Shown here: piece after piece, positions 1 through 7,580 of the stretch
How the letters are laid out: every line of letters begins with the position of its first letter
Numbering within the stretch: the stretch's first letter is position 1
Assembly: GCF_016615955.1 (NCBI RefSeq)
Contig: NZ_CP067113.1
Coordinates: forward strand, 62,001 to 126,000
DNA: 64,000 nt
From: Luteimonas sp. MC1750
GTDB lineage: Bacteria; Pseudomonadota; Gammaproteobacteria; Xanthomonadales; Xanthomonadaceae
Direction of reading: 5' to 3'
Made by a program: the position numbers and the translations under genes
The notes under the pieces: generated by a model
What the model saw: only the letters and a program-made list of their open reading frames with translations
The model's database searches: none
What the model was told of the DNA's origin: nothing

Positions 1-2
1 AC

Positions 3-101
3 ATGCGATTCAGGGTTGCCTACGGGAGCTTCATCGCCGGCCTCGTTCTGTATGTGATCGGCCGCGTGACGTTGGTGATGCAACGCCGGCCGCAGGCCTA
101 G
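3..101 (+). CDS. Small hydrophobic ORF or 3' end of a membrane protein cut by the window edge
   Basis: The frame is open from base 3 (ATG) to TAG at 99-101 and would give 32 residues: a hydrophobic stretch (about residues 9-27) followed by a basic tail with Arg-Arg-Pro. The frame is also open at the window edge, so this may be the C-terminal end of a longer membrane protein that starts outside. No family can be assigned from so few residues. Confidence 0.35.
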   Translation: MRFRVAYGSFIAGLVLYVIGRVTLVMQRRPQA

Positions 102-168
102 CAAATCATTCAAGCCGCTACTGCTTCGCGGCACGGCTTGATTCCGGTGCCAAGTCGCAGGGAGCCAC

Positions 169-627
169 ATGGCCAGTCCAACCAACAAGCTTCTCGTATT
201 CGCCGCTGCCCTCAGCGGACTCGCAGCGCTGGTACATCTGGCGTGTCTTGTCGTGGGCGCTCCGCTGTTTCGGCTCTTGGGCGCCGGAGAGCAGATGGCA
301 CAGCTGCACGGGGCCGGCCACTGGTATCCCACCGTCGTGACCCTGGCGATTGCCGGCGTTCTTGCTGCCTGGAGTGCTTACGCCCTGTCCGGCGCCGGCG
401 TGATTCGCAGGCTGCCGTTGCGCCGTACTGTCCTGTCCGCCGTCACGGCCATCTACATGGTCCGGGGCGTCGCGTTCGTGCCGGTCATGGCGTACTTCCC
501 TGGCAACAGCATGGTGTTCTGGCTCGTGAGCTCTTCAATCTGCCTGCTGATCGGCATCGTCCACCTTGTGGGCCTCCGGCAGTCCTGGGGCAGGCTGTCG
601 TGCGGCTCGGCCCCGCTTGTTCGTTAG
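169..627 (+). CDS. Hypothetical four-helix membrane protein
   Basis: A 152-residue protein with four predicted membrane segments, near residues 8-30, 55-75, 88-108 and 115-136, joined by short loops with a few arginines (for example RRLPLRR near 80). GGGAGCCAC before the ATG at 169 gives a plausible ribosome site. The next gene starts six bases after the stop, so the two are probably co-transcribed. I do not recognise a family. To the eye the codon use is slightly less GC-extreme than in the large housekeeping genes further right. Confidence 0.7.
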   Translation: MASPTNKLLVFAAALSGLAALVHLACLVVGAPLFRLLGAGEQMAQLHGAGHWYPTVVTLAIAGVLAAWSAYALSGAGVIRRLPLRRTVLSAVTAIYMVRGVAFVPVMAYFPGNSMVFWLVSSSICLLIGIVHLVGLRQSWGRLSCGSAPLVR

Positions 628-633
628 GCAGCG

Positions 634-1092
634 ATGGATTCCTCGCTCCGCATCGAGTTCGCAGTCCGCTATCGGCTTGGAGAGTACCTTCGTTTCGTAA
701 CGGAGCACGCGTTCGACACAGAGGAGTCCTTGCAGACCCTGACGGGGGCAAGGCGACATGTGGCCCGCTTTACGCTGCTGTGTGTTGCAGCAATCGGGTT
801 CGTGTACAAATCGTCGCGTGTCGGCCGATGCGACTTCACGATCGACGCTGCGGGCGTGAGCAGGCGCACCAGGCGTGGCCCGGGCTCTGTTGCCTGGGCC
901 AGGGTGAAGGCAGTCCACATTTACAGCCCGGGATTTCTTGTCGAGCTCGAAAGCGGCGCCATGCCGATACCGTTCCGCGTGCTCTCACTCGAGCAGCAAA
1001 AGCAGTTCAGGTTGCTGGCCGCGGACCACCTTCCTGAGGGGCCGCAGCGTGGCCGTCCAGTCGAGCCCACACCGCTTCGCGGCGCGGCGTAG
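634..1092 (+). CDS. Putative YcxB-like membrane-anchored protein
   Basis: A 152-residue protein. One hydrophobic segment lies at about residues 44-58. It is followed by a beta-rich region (about 66-130) with the pattern FTID..GVSRR....SVAWARV..V, then an acidic-hydrophobic strand and IPFRVLS. This resembles the C-terminal domain of YcxB-like proteins, where a PH-like fold follows the membrane segments. The usual second helix is not obvious, so the match is tentative. It starts six bases after the upstream gene and probably shares its transcript. Confidence 0.6.
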   Translation: MDSSLRIEFAVRYRLGEYLRFVTEHAFDTEESLQTLTGARRHVARFTLLCVAAIGFVYKSSRVGRCDFTIDAAGVSRRTRRGPGSVAWARVKAVHIYSPGFLVELESGAMPIPFRVLSLEQQKQFRLLAADHLPEGPQRGRPVEPTPLRGAA

Positions 1093-1126
1093 TCTGGCGT
1101 CAGGCGGCATGGGACGAGGTGCGGAA

Positions 1127-1522
1127 ATGCTTGGGAAGGGCGCCGGATCATTGCTTACGGTACAGGCCTTCATTGCGGCACTGGATCATCCGCTCAAGCA
1201 GGAGATTGTCGCGCTCAGGCACATCCTCCTCGGCGCGGACCCGGGGATCTCCGAGGAGAACAAATGGAACGCACCGAGCTTCAGGACGTCAGAGCACTTC
1301 GCCACGATGCCTCTGAGGGCCAAGGACTCGGTGCAGCTCATTCTCCATCTGGGAGCCAGGTCCAAGCGGGCGTTGCCGCCGGGCTGGATCCCTGATCCCC
1401 ATGGGATCCTCAAGTGGCTTGGACCAGACCGTGCATCGGTCAGGTTCGCCGGTCGGGAGGACCTTGTGGTGAAGCGTGAGCCGCTGGTTGCAGTCGTCCG
1501 GGAGTGGATCAAGCATGTGTAG
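1127..1522 (+). CDS. DUF1801 (YdhG-like) domain protein
   Basis: About 131 residues from the ATG at 1127. GACGAGG lies about ten bases upstream, which favours this start; an in-frame ATG at 1109 is the alternative. The sequence shows the DUF1801 pattern: an N-terminal helix, LRHILL....PGISEENKWNAPSF, then beta strands ending in a DPHGILKWLGPDRASVRF-type segment and a C-terminal helix. Some relatives belong to the iron-chaperone frataxin-like (YdhG) group, but the biochemical role of this branch is unknown. Cytosolic; no signal sequence. Confidence 0.75.
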   Translation: MLGKGAGSLLTVQAFIAALDHPLKQEIVALRHILLGADPGISEENKWNAPSFRTSEHFATMPLRAKDSVQLILHLGARSKRALPPGWIPDPHGILKWLGPDRASVRFAGREDLVVKREPLVAVVREWIKHV

Positions 1523-1615
1523 CTGCGTTCAAGGACACGCACGTCTCGGTCTTCCGGCCGTCGCTGCAGTGAGCACCGTGGCGATCGCGCGGCGGCAGAA
1601 AGTATCGCCGCGGGC

Positions 1616-2017
1616 ATGAGAGGGTCCGCGGCGGTCGCTTCGGCGCTGGTGGCGTTCGCCGTCTTCGCCGCGCTGTCCCTGATTCGCGGCGCAGCCTGGC
1701 TCGAGGCACCTTTGCCGGGTGGTTTGCCGCTCGGCAACGGGCTGGTCGCTTCAGGTCTGTGTGCACTTGCGGGCGCTGCATGCCTGCTGAGCCTGCCGCG
1801 TTCCACGCTTCGCGCCGCCTCGCTGGTCTCGCTGGTCGCGGCCATGCTCTGGCTTCCCGTCTCGGTGGTCCTGGCAGGCAACCCGCAGCTCAATTTCAGC
1901 GGTGGCCGCGGGCTGGTATGGCTGGTACTCAGCGTGACGGTCCTGGCCGGTGCATGCTCTACTTTGCTCTGGGCGATGGGAGCCTGGGCGAGGAGACGCT
2001 TTCGGCCCATGGCCTGA
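1616..2017 (+). CDS. Hypothetical membrane protein, about four helices
   Basis: A 133-residue, very hydrophobic protein with likely membrane segments near residues 5-25, 41-60, 66-86 and 100-120 and an Arg-rich C-terminus (ARRRFRPM). No motif or family is recognised. The start at 1616 follows a purine-rich GCGGGC; a weak ribosome site makes it uncertain by a few codons. It stands 93 bases after the DUF1801 gene and may have its own promoter. Confidence 0.6.
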   Translation: MRGSAAVASALVAFAVFAALSLIRGAAWLEAPLPGGLPLGNGLVASGLCALAGAACLLSLPRSTLRAASLVSLVAAMLWLPVSVVLAGNPQLNFSGGRGLVWLVLSVTVLAGACSTLLWAMGAWARRRFRPMA

Positions 2018-2079
2018 TCGGGCGCATCCGCGTTGACGATGCGTCCTGACGCCAGGTGCCGGGTTGCAATGGAGCGTAT

Positions 2080-2403
2080 ATGGGCCGGGAAACATGCAAG
2101 ACCTGCGGCGAAGCCGTGGAGAACGGCTACACGATCTGCTGGAAGTGTGGCACCGGCGTCGATGGCAGCCCGCCGGCCGCGGAGTTCGTTCCCGACGCCC
2201 TGGCGCCAGGGGAAACACAGCGAACCCTGGCGTGCCTGCGCTGTGGAACCGGGTTGAGCTTCGTTCGCCGCATGAAGCTGCATGAGGGAAGCCTGTTGCC
2301 CGGTCTGCTGCTTGACGTTGGCAAGCTCTTCACCAACCGCGAGGGATTCGACACATACGCATGTCCTGGCTGCGGGAAGGTCGAGTTCTTCCTGGCCGGG
2401 TAA
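2080..2403 (+). CDS. Zinc-ribbon protein
   Basis: The 107-residue product has four CxxC pairs (Cys6/9, 20/23, 52/55, 95/98), which fit two zinc ribbons: CKTCG with CWKCG at the N-terminus, and CLRCG with CPGCGK around a hydrophobic middle. The final part (YACPGCGKVEFFL) is typical of small nucleic-acid-binding-like zinc-ribbon proteins of unknown role. The start at 2080 is preferred over an upstream in-frame codon because GGAG lies just before it at 2071-2074. Function is not predictable beyond metal binding. Confidence 0.75.
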   Translation: MGRETCKTCGEAVENGYTICWKCGTGVDGSPPAAEFVPDALAPGETQRTLACLRCGTGLSFVRRMKLHEGSLLPGLLLDVGKLFTNREGFDTYACPGCGKVEFFLAG

Positions 2404-2485
2404 GCACCGCCCTCGAAAACGCCGCTCGTTGCTACTCTTCTGCCAATCGGGCGGCCCGCCCCGCCGATGCTCAAGGGGAACCGCC

Positions 2486-2548
2486 GTGAACGTCTGGATC
2501 GTCCTGCTCGCCGCACTGTTCGGCGTGATCTTCGGCCTGTGGGGCTGA
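2486..2548 (+). CDS. Possible 20-residue membrane peptide
   Basis: A GTG-started reading frame of 20 codons encodes an almost wholly hydrophobic peptide ending in Gly-Leu-Trp-Gly. It is preceded by AAGGGGAAC (about 2474-2482), a good ribosome site for its size. The following gene starts 34 bases after the stop with its own strong AAGGAGG. This has the form of a small membrane protein, but a frame this short can arise by chance in GC-rich DNA. Confidence 0.3.
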   Translation: MNVWIVLLAALFGVIFGLWG

Positions 2549-2582
2549 GGCTTCATGGGTGCACCACGCAAGGAGGCAGGGC

Positions 2583-2894
2583 ATGACGCTGACCGAGGAT
2601 GAGATCCGCCACTTCAGGAATGTCCTGTGGGGCACGCGCTTCTGGGCGTGGTTCCGCTGGGTGCTGCTCGCCGTGCTGGGCTACACCGCCGCGGGACACC
2701 TGGGCGGCTGGAAGCCGGTGGCGCGCCCGGACTGGCTGGTGGCGGGAGCGCTCTACCTGCTGGTCGCCTGGCCAGGCCTGTGCCGCGTGTATGTCTTCCA
2801 CACGCTGCGCCGCGTGCTCGAAGCCGATCCCGAGGCTCGCGCGCAGCTTGCGGCGGCGGGTGTCGACGTGTCCGGGCCTGGCAAGCGCGGCTGA
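2583..2894 (+). CDS. Hypothetical two-helix membrane protein
   Basis: A 103-residue protein. The start at 2583 was chosen because AAGGAGG at 2570-2576 is correctly spaced; an earlier in-frame ATG at 2559 lacks this. An N-terminal amphipathic part is followed by two membrane segments (about 24-42 and 52-70), then a cytosolic tail with a helical EADPEARAQLAAAG stretch. No family recognised. Confidence 0.65.
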   Translation: MTLTEDEIRHFRNVLWGTRFWAWFRWVLLAVLGYTAAGHLGGWKPVARPDWLVAGALYLLVAWPGLCRVYVFHTLRRVLEADPEARAQLAAAGVDVSGPGKRG

Positions 2895-3016
2895 CGCGGC
2901 GCCCCGCGACCTGCGGGATCGGCCGCCGTCGCGTGTACGGGATTGCCGCACCGAAGGGTCACAGTTCTCCGGCCCGGGCGTCCTGCACTGACCCCGGACG
3001 ATTTTGCGAGAACGCC

Positions 3017-3187
3017 ATGACCCGCAGTGCACCGCGCTCGAACGCATGGATGGTCGGCATCGGCCTGGCCGCAGGCGCCGGACTCGGCAGCGCACTGGGG
3101 ATTGTCTTCGGCAACCTGCCAGCTGGCCTCGCGGCCGGGGTGGCCGTCGGTCTCGTCGCCGGCGCGGCACTCTCGCGGCGCCGCTGA
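3017..3187 (+). CDS. Small glycine-zipper-like membrane protein
   Basis: A 56-residue protein: a short basic N-terminus, then a long Gly/Ala-rich hydrophobic region with GxxxG spacing (GLAAGAGLGSALG and GLAAGVAVGLVAG), ending in Arg-Arg-Arg. The composition fits one or two tightly packed membrane helices, as in glycine-zipper proteins. GCGAGAACGCC precedes the ATG and gives only a modest ribosome site. Function unknown. Confidence 0.5.
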   Translation: MTRSAPRSNAWMVGIGLAAGAGLGSALGIVFGNLPAGLAAGVAVGLVAGAALSRRR

Positions 3188-3256
3188 CACGTCATCAGGC
3201 GGGCCGTACGATGGAACGCGGCCGGCCCCGCCCACGGGCAGCACCAGGAGAGGACC

Positions 3257-3331
3257 ATGCAAGGACCCAGGGGAGTCGCGGCCGGCGTGGCGTCGGGAGT
3301 GGCTGTCTACGTCTTTGGCCAGGGCGCCTGA
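3257..3331 (+). CDS. Possible 24-residue Gly/Val-rich peptide
   Basis: A 24-codon frame with a strong AGGAGAGG ribosome site at about 3247-3254, encoding a Gly/Ala/Val-rich peptide with an aromatic end (VYVFGQGA). Its stop lies 15 bases before the start of the ynfA-like gene, so it could be a leader or a small membrane peptide. The good ribosome site is the only strong support. Confidence 0.3.
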   Translation: MQGPRGVAAGVASGVAVYVFGQGA

Positions 3332-3346
3332 CCGGGGCGCGCAGCG

Positions 3347-3679
3347 ATGGAACTGCCCAGGATCCTTGCGCTCTTCGTCGCCACGGCGCTGGCGGAGATC
3401 ATCGGCTGCTACCTGCCGTGGCTGTGGCTGAAGCAGGGCCGCTCGGCGTGGCTGCTGCTGCCGGCGGCGCTCAGCCTGGCCGTGTTCGTATGGCTGCTGA
3501 CCCTGCATCCACAGGCGGCCGGGCGCGTCTATGCGGCCTACGGCGGGGTCTACGTCACGGTGGCGCTGATGTGGCTGTGGGCCGTCGACGCGGTGCGACC
3601 CTCGCTGACCGACTGGATCGGCGTTGGCCTGTGCCTGCTGGGGATGGCGGTGATCATGCTCGGCGCACGCCAGGGCTGA
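3347..3679 (+). CDS. ynfA: YnfA family (UPF0060) inner membrane protein
   Basis: A 110-residue protein, the normal length for this family, with four membrane helices. It has the family's N-terminal [13 protein letters not shown] segment, the central AAYGGVYV...LWLWAVD segment and the final [16 protein letters not shown] helix. The family is related in fold to the small multidrug resistance exporters and is usually listed as uncharacterised or as a putative efflux component. It closes the run of small plus-strand genes and is followed by a minus-strand gene. Confidence 0.9.
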   Translation: MELPRILALFVATALAEIIGCYLPWLWLKQGRSAWLLLPAALSLAVFVWLLTLHPQAAGRVYAAYGGVYVTVALMWLWAVDAVRPSLTDWIGVGLCLLGMAVIMLGARQG

Positions 3680-3743
3680 GCGATGCGCGGAGCCCACGCG
3701 GCGGGCTGGCGCGCCGCGCACGTGCCCGGCGCTTGGCCCTTTG

Positions 3744-3809
3744 CCGAACCCGATCCCGAACCCTAATTCGTACCCGTACCAGTACCAGTACCGGCACCAG
3801 CACCGGCAC
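3744..3809. repeat. Hexamer tandem array at the 3' end of an M28 peptidase gene
   Basis: Eleven six-base units in register, such as CCGAAC, CCGATC, CCGTAC, CAGTAC, CGGCAC and CAGCAC, with decayed units on both sides. On the minus strand they encode Gly-Ala, Gly-Thr and, past the stop, Gly-Phe or Gly-Ile dipeptides. One altered unit (CCTAAT, 3762-3767) supplies the TAG stop of the peptidase, so the array runs through the end of the gene. Confidence 0.85.
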
Positions 3810-5505
3810 CTGAGCCGCCACCAAAGCGCTCGCCGAAGAAGTCACCCTCGTTCCACACCGGCCGCGCATCCGCCTCGCCGATGCCCTGGGCGATCCTTGC
3901 CGACAGCCGCGCCAGGCGCGCGGCGTCGCCGTAGTGGATCGGCAGGTCGGCCTGGTCGCAGGGGCGGTGGTAGCAGTTGCGCATGAACCAGGTGGCGGAG
4001 ACCTTGGGGTCGCGCTCGGGGTCGGCCGGCTCGATGCCGCCGTCGAGGTAGACGGCGGGAATGCCTTCGCGCACGAAGGAGAACTGGTCGCTGCGCACGA
4101 ACACCGCCTCCTCTGGGAACGGGTCCGGCGAGACGCGCACGCCCACGTCGCGCGCGGCGTCCTCGACCACGGCCTTCAGCGACGAGTGCTCGACGCCGAT
4201 CGGCACCACGTCGCGGCTGGGCGCGGTCAGCACCGGCATGTCGAGGTTGATGTTGGCCACCAGGGTGCCGCCGGCGGCGGGGTTGCGGGCGAACCAGCGC
4301 GAGCCGAGCAGGCCCTGCTCTTCGGCGGTGACGGCGACGAAGACCTGCGAGCGGCGCGGCGCTTGGCTGGCGGCGGCCAGCGCGCGCGCGGCCTCGGCCA
4401 TGATCGCGACGCCCAGGGCGTTGTCGAGCGCGCCGTTGTAGATCGCGTCGCCATCGACCGCGATGCCGGTGCCGACGTGGTCGAGGTGCGCGGTGTGCAC
4501 GACGTATTCGTCGGCCAGCGTGGGGTCGCGGCCGCGCAGCACGCCGACGACGTTGCGCGACTCCAGCGGCTCGACCCGCGTGCGTACGGCCAGCGAGAGC
4601 TGCACCGGCAGCGCGAAGCCGCCGGCTTCACCGGAGCGCGCGCGCTCGGCCAGCTGGGCCGCGCTGCGCTCGCCGCCGGCGAACAGGGTGTCGGCGGCCG
4701 CGGCGCTGACGCGGGCGACGACCTTCAGCGCGGGAAACGTGTCCAGGCCACGGCCGTCGGCATCGCGCAGGCGCATCGCCGGCCGGTCCCAGGCCTCCGC
4801 GCTGCGCGCCCAGGGCGTGCGCACTTCGTCGGCGGCGGTGCCGACCAGCACGGCGCCCACCGCGCCGCGCTCGGCGACGCTGCGCAGCTTCTCGTCCAGC
4901 GCGGCATGGAAGGCGCGCCGGGTGTCGTCGAAGCGCTCGGGTGCGCCGCCGAACATCACCGCCACCTTGCCGCGCAGGTCGAGGCCGGCGAAATCGTCAT
5001 GGTCGAGGCCCGGCGCATGGATCGCCTGGCCGACGAAGACCGCCGGCGCGTTGACCGCGGCATCGGCGGCGTTGAAGTTGGCCATCGGCAGGAACTGGTC
5101 CTGGAAGGCCAGCGCGACGGCGGCGCCCTCGAGCTGCACCTGCAGCTTGGCGCCCTCCGGCACCAGGGTGGCGCGCAGCAGCGGCACGCGCTGGAACCAG
5201 CCGCCGTCGTCGCCGCCGGGGGCGAGGCCGGCCTCGGCGAAGCGCGCGGCGACGTGGTCGGCGGCCAGGTCATGGCCCGGCGTGCCGGTTTCGCGGCCCT
5301 GCATTCGGTCGTCGGCCAGCGCGCGGACGTCGGCCTCGATGCGCGCGGCGGCGGGGTCCTGCGGTATTTCGGTGGCGCTGGATGCCGCCGCGGCGTCCGG
5401 ATCGGCGCCGCGCTTGCAGGCCGACAGGCCGGGAAGCAGGGCGAGCGTGGCGGCGGTGGCGAGCGCGAGGGCGCGCGTCTTACGACGGCGTGGGGCGACG
5501 GGCAT
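3763..5505 (-). CDS. M28 family metallopeptidase, lipoprotein with PA-like insert
   Basis: A 580-residue zinc aminopeptidase-like protein. The start at 5505 gives a lipoprotein signal with lipobox LSAC (Cys30). Zinc-site motifs are present: HLDHVG near residue 338, NGALDNALG, AEEQGLLGSRWF with the catalytic Glu pair, NLDMP, and a late NCYHRPCDQ His. The region before HLDH is long enough for a protease-associated insert. Such enzymes trim amino acids from peptides outside the cytoplasm. The C-terminus is a Gly-Ala/Gly-Thr dipeptide tail from a hexamer array. Its start lies 32 bases after the stop of the upstream serine hydrolase gene, so they likely form an operon. Confidence 0.88.
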   Translation of the reverse strand: MPVAPRRRKTRALALATAATLALLPGLSACKRGADPDAAAASSATEIPQDPAAARIEADVRALADDRMQGRETGTPGHDLAADHVAARFAEAGLAPGGDDGGWFQRVPLLRATLVPEGAKLQVQLEGAAVALAFQDQFLPMANFNAADAAVNAPAVFVGQAIHAPGLDHDDFAGLDLRGKVAVMFGGAPERFDDTRRAFHAALDEKLRSVAERGAVGAVLVGTAADEVRTPWARSAEAWDRPAMRLRDADGRGLDTFPALKVVARVSAAAADTLFAGGERSAAQLAERARSGEAGGFALPVQLSLAVRTRVEPLESRNVVGVLRGRDPTLADEYVVHTAHLDHVGTGIAVDGDAIYNGALDNALGVAIMAEAARALAAASQAPRRSQVFVAVTAEEQGLLGSRWFARNPAAGGTLVANINLDMPVLTAPSRDVVPIGVEHSSLKAVVEDAARDVGVRVSPDPFPEEAVFVRSDQFSFVREGIPAVYLDGGIEPADPERDPKVSATWFMRNCYHRPCDQADLPIHYGDAARLARLSARIAQGIGEADARPVWNEGDFFGERFGGGSGAGAGAGTGTGTGTN

Positions 5506-5536
5506 GGCGGGTCCGGCGGCGGTGAAGGCCACAAGC

Positions 5537-6610
5537 CTAGCGTGCGGTGGCCTCGCGCAGGAACGCCTCGCCGATCGCGCGGGCGTCGGCATAGGGTTCG
5601 GGCGCATTGCGGTTGGTCAGCATGACCACGGTGAGGCGCTGTGCGGGCCAGCGCAGGATCACGTTGCGAAAGCCGATGGTTTCGCCGGAGTGCCACAGCA
5701 GGCCCCGGCCGTCGAGGCGCCAGCCGTAGCCGTAGGCGGCGACGTCGGCCTCGCCGGTGGGCGTGGTGGTCTGCGGCGAGAAGGCCAGCGCGCGCGAGGC
5801 TTCGGAGAGCAGGCGGTCGTCGGCGAGCGCGGCATCCCACCTGGCCAGGTCGTCGATGGAGGAATAGATGCCGCCGTCGCCGAGCACGGCGCTGGTGGTG
5901 GACTGGTCGGTACGGCGCCAGCCGTGGCCGTCGGCGCTGTGGCCGTAGGCGCGGGCGTCGACGGTGTTGAGGCCATCGACGAAGGCGACGCTGTGCGTCA
6001 TGCCCAGCGGAACGAAGATCCGTTCGCGCAGCACGTCCTGGTAGGGCTTGCCGGAGGCCTGTTCGACCACCAGCGCGAGGAGGGCGTAGGCGGAGTTGCT
6101 GTAGCGGTAGGCGCTGCCCGGGGCGAAGTAGGGTTCGCCGCCGCTGGCCAGCAGGTCGACCACGCCGGCGTCGCGCACCTGGCCCTGGAAATCGGCGGCC
6201 ATCAGGTCTTCGTAGTCGTGCAGGCCCGAGGTGTGGCTGAGCAGGTGGTGCAGGGTGACGCCATCGGCGCTGGCCGGCAGCCCCGGCAGCCAGCGGCGCA
6301 CGGGATCGTCCGGGCGCAGGCGGCCGTCCTCGGCCAGCAGCAGCACGGCGGCGGCGGTGAACTGCTTGCTGACCGAGGCCAGGCGGAAGCTCGTGGCCGG
6401 GGTCACCGGCGTGCCGGCATCGACGTCGGCGAGTCCGACGCTGCGGCGCAGGACCGGCTCGCCGTCGCGCAGCACCAGCAGGGCCGCGCCCGGCACTTCG
6501 CCGGTGTAGCGCTGCAGGCGGGCGTCGGCTTCGGTCATGGCGTCGCGTCCGGTGGCGGGGGCCCAGGGCAGGGCGACGGCGAGCAGCAGGACGGCGGTGG
6601 GCAGGCGCAT
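5537..6610 (-). CDS. Serine hydrolase of the beta-lactamase/penicillin-binding-like family
   Basis: A 357-residue protein with a cleavable signal peptide (residues 1 to about 21). The class C beta-lactamase-like motifs are in order: SVSK (Ser79, Lys82), a YSN motif in YRYSNSAYALL, and HSG near the C-terminus (LWHSGETIGF). Members of this broad family (COG1680) include esterases and D-amino-acid peptidases; true beta-lactamase activity cannot be inferred. Periplasmic. It is followed by the M28 peptidase gene on the same strand, suggesting a joint peptide-processing role. Confidence 0.85.
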   Translation of the reverse strand: MRLPTAVLLLAVALPWAPATGRDAMTEADARLQRYTGEVPGAALLVLRDGEPVLRRSVGLADVDAGTPVTPATSFRLASVSKQFTAAAVLLLAEDGRLRPDDPVRRWLPGLPASADGVTLHHLLSHTSGLHDYEDLMAADFQGQVRDAGVVDLLASGGEPYFAPGSAYRYSNSAYALLALVVEQASGKPYQDVLRERIFVPLGMTHSVAFVDGLNTVDARAYGHSADGHGWRRTDQSTTSAVLGDGGIYSSIDDLARWDAALADDRLLSEASRALAFSPQTTTPTGEADVAAYGYGWRLDGRGLLWHSGETIGFRNVILRWPAQRLTVVMLTNRNAPEPYADARAIGEAFLREATAR

Positions 6611-6662
6611 CGCCGGAGTCTACCCGGCGAGGCCGTGGCCGATGCCGTCAGGGCCGATCCCG

Positions 6663-7457
6663 TCAGGACCGATCGCGCGGGGGGAACGGCAGGACCTTGC
6701 CGCGTTCGTCATCCGTGGGCTCGGGCCGCTGCCACAGCACCGGCACGTCATCCGGCAAGGCCGGTTCGAACTGCGCGCGCTCGGCGGCGGCACGCGCGGC
6801 GTCGGCGGCCGCCTGCTCGTCCTCGAGCTCCCAGCTGTAGCGCTTGCGCGGCGGCGCCGGGTCCAGCCGGCGGAACAGCCAGGCCGCGACGATCCCGCCC
6901 AGCGCGCCGCCCAGGTGCGACTGCCAGGACACGCCGGGTTCCCGCGGCAGCACGGTCAGCAGCATGCCGCCGTAGAACAGGAAGCCGATCATGGTCGCGG
7001 CGATGGCGGCGCGGTCGCGGCGCAGCACGGCCAGGGCGAACACCAGGAACATCAGCCCGTGGGTCACGCCGCTGGCACCCAGGTGCCACGACCCCGGCGC
7101 GCCGAGCGCCCAGGCGCCCAGGCCCGAACCCAGCCACATCAGCGGCAGCCCGCGCAGCGAGGCCCTGGGATACACCCAGCCGGCGAGGGTGCCGAGGAAC
7201 AGCACCGCCGCGCCGTTGGCGACGATGTGGTCGAGCGAGCCGTGCAGCAGCGGCGCGGTGAGGATGCCGAACAGCCCGCGCGCGCTGCCGGGGGAGACCG
7301 CGAACAGGCGCGCGTCGAAGCCGGACTGGGCGGCATACACCACCGCAAGCAGGGCGACGAACAGGGCCGACGCGCCGACCGCACGACGGAACCGCCGCCA
7401 GTCGGCCGCGCGCTGGGCGGCGGAATCGGGCGGATGGTCGTGGACGGGCAGGTGCAT
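6663..7457 (-). CDS. Rhomboid family intramembrane serine protease
   Basis: A 264-residue protein with about six membrane helices. The catalytic dyad is visible: Ser129 in HLGASG and His181 in WQSHLGG. The helix-2 signature HGSLDHIVANG (His72, Asn81) is typical of the family. A charged, Glu/Ala-rich cytosolic tail of about 65 residues follows the last helix. Rhomboids cut single-pass membrane proteins within the bilayer; the substrate cannot be predicted. The start at 7457 begins MHLPV. The stop lies 52 bases before the serine hydrolase start. Confidence 0.9.
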   Translation of the reverse strand: MHLPVHDHPPDSAAQRAADWRRFRRAVGASALFVALLAVVYAAQSGFDARLFAVSPGSARGLFGILTAPLLHGSLDHIVANGAAVLFLGTLAGWVYPRASLRGLPLMWLGSGLGAWALGAPGSWHLGASGVTHGLMFLVFALAVLRRDRAAIAATMIGFLFYGGMLLTVLPREPGVSWQSHLGGALGGIVAAWLFRRLDPAPPRKRYSWELEDEQAAADAARAAAERAQFEPALPDDVPVLWQRPEPTDDERGKVLPFPPRDRS

Positions 7458-7580
7458 GGTCGAAGCATGGCGGCGGATGCCGGCAACGCAAGGGTGGCGG
7501 CCGCGGCACGCCGCGCTTTCACTCGGCTGACGCCGGGCACGGCGGCAGGCGCCCACGCGCGACCCGGTAGAATCGCCGCC

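Noticed and set aside
3934..7261. Long plus-strand frames opposite the M28 peptidase, serine hydrolase and rhomboid genes.
   Set aside because: Composition is biased to Arg/Ala/Gly without motifs, while the minus strand has complete families.
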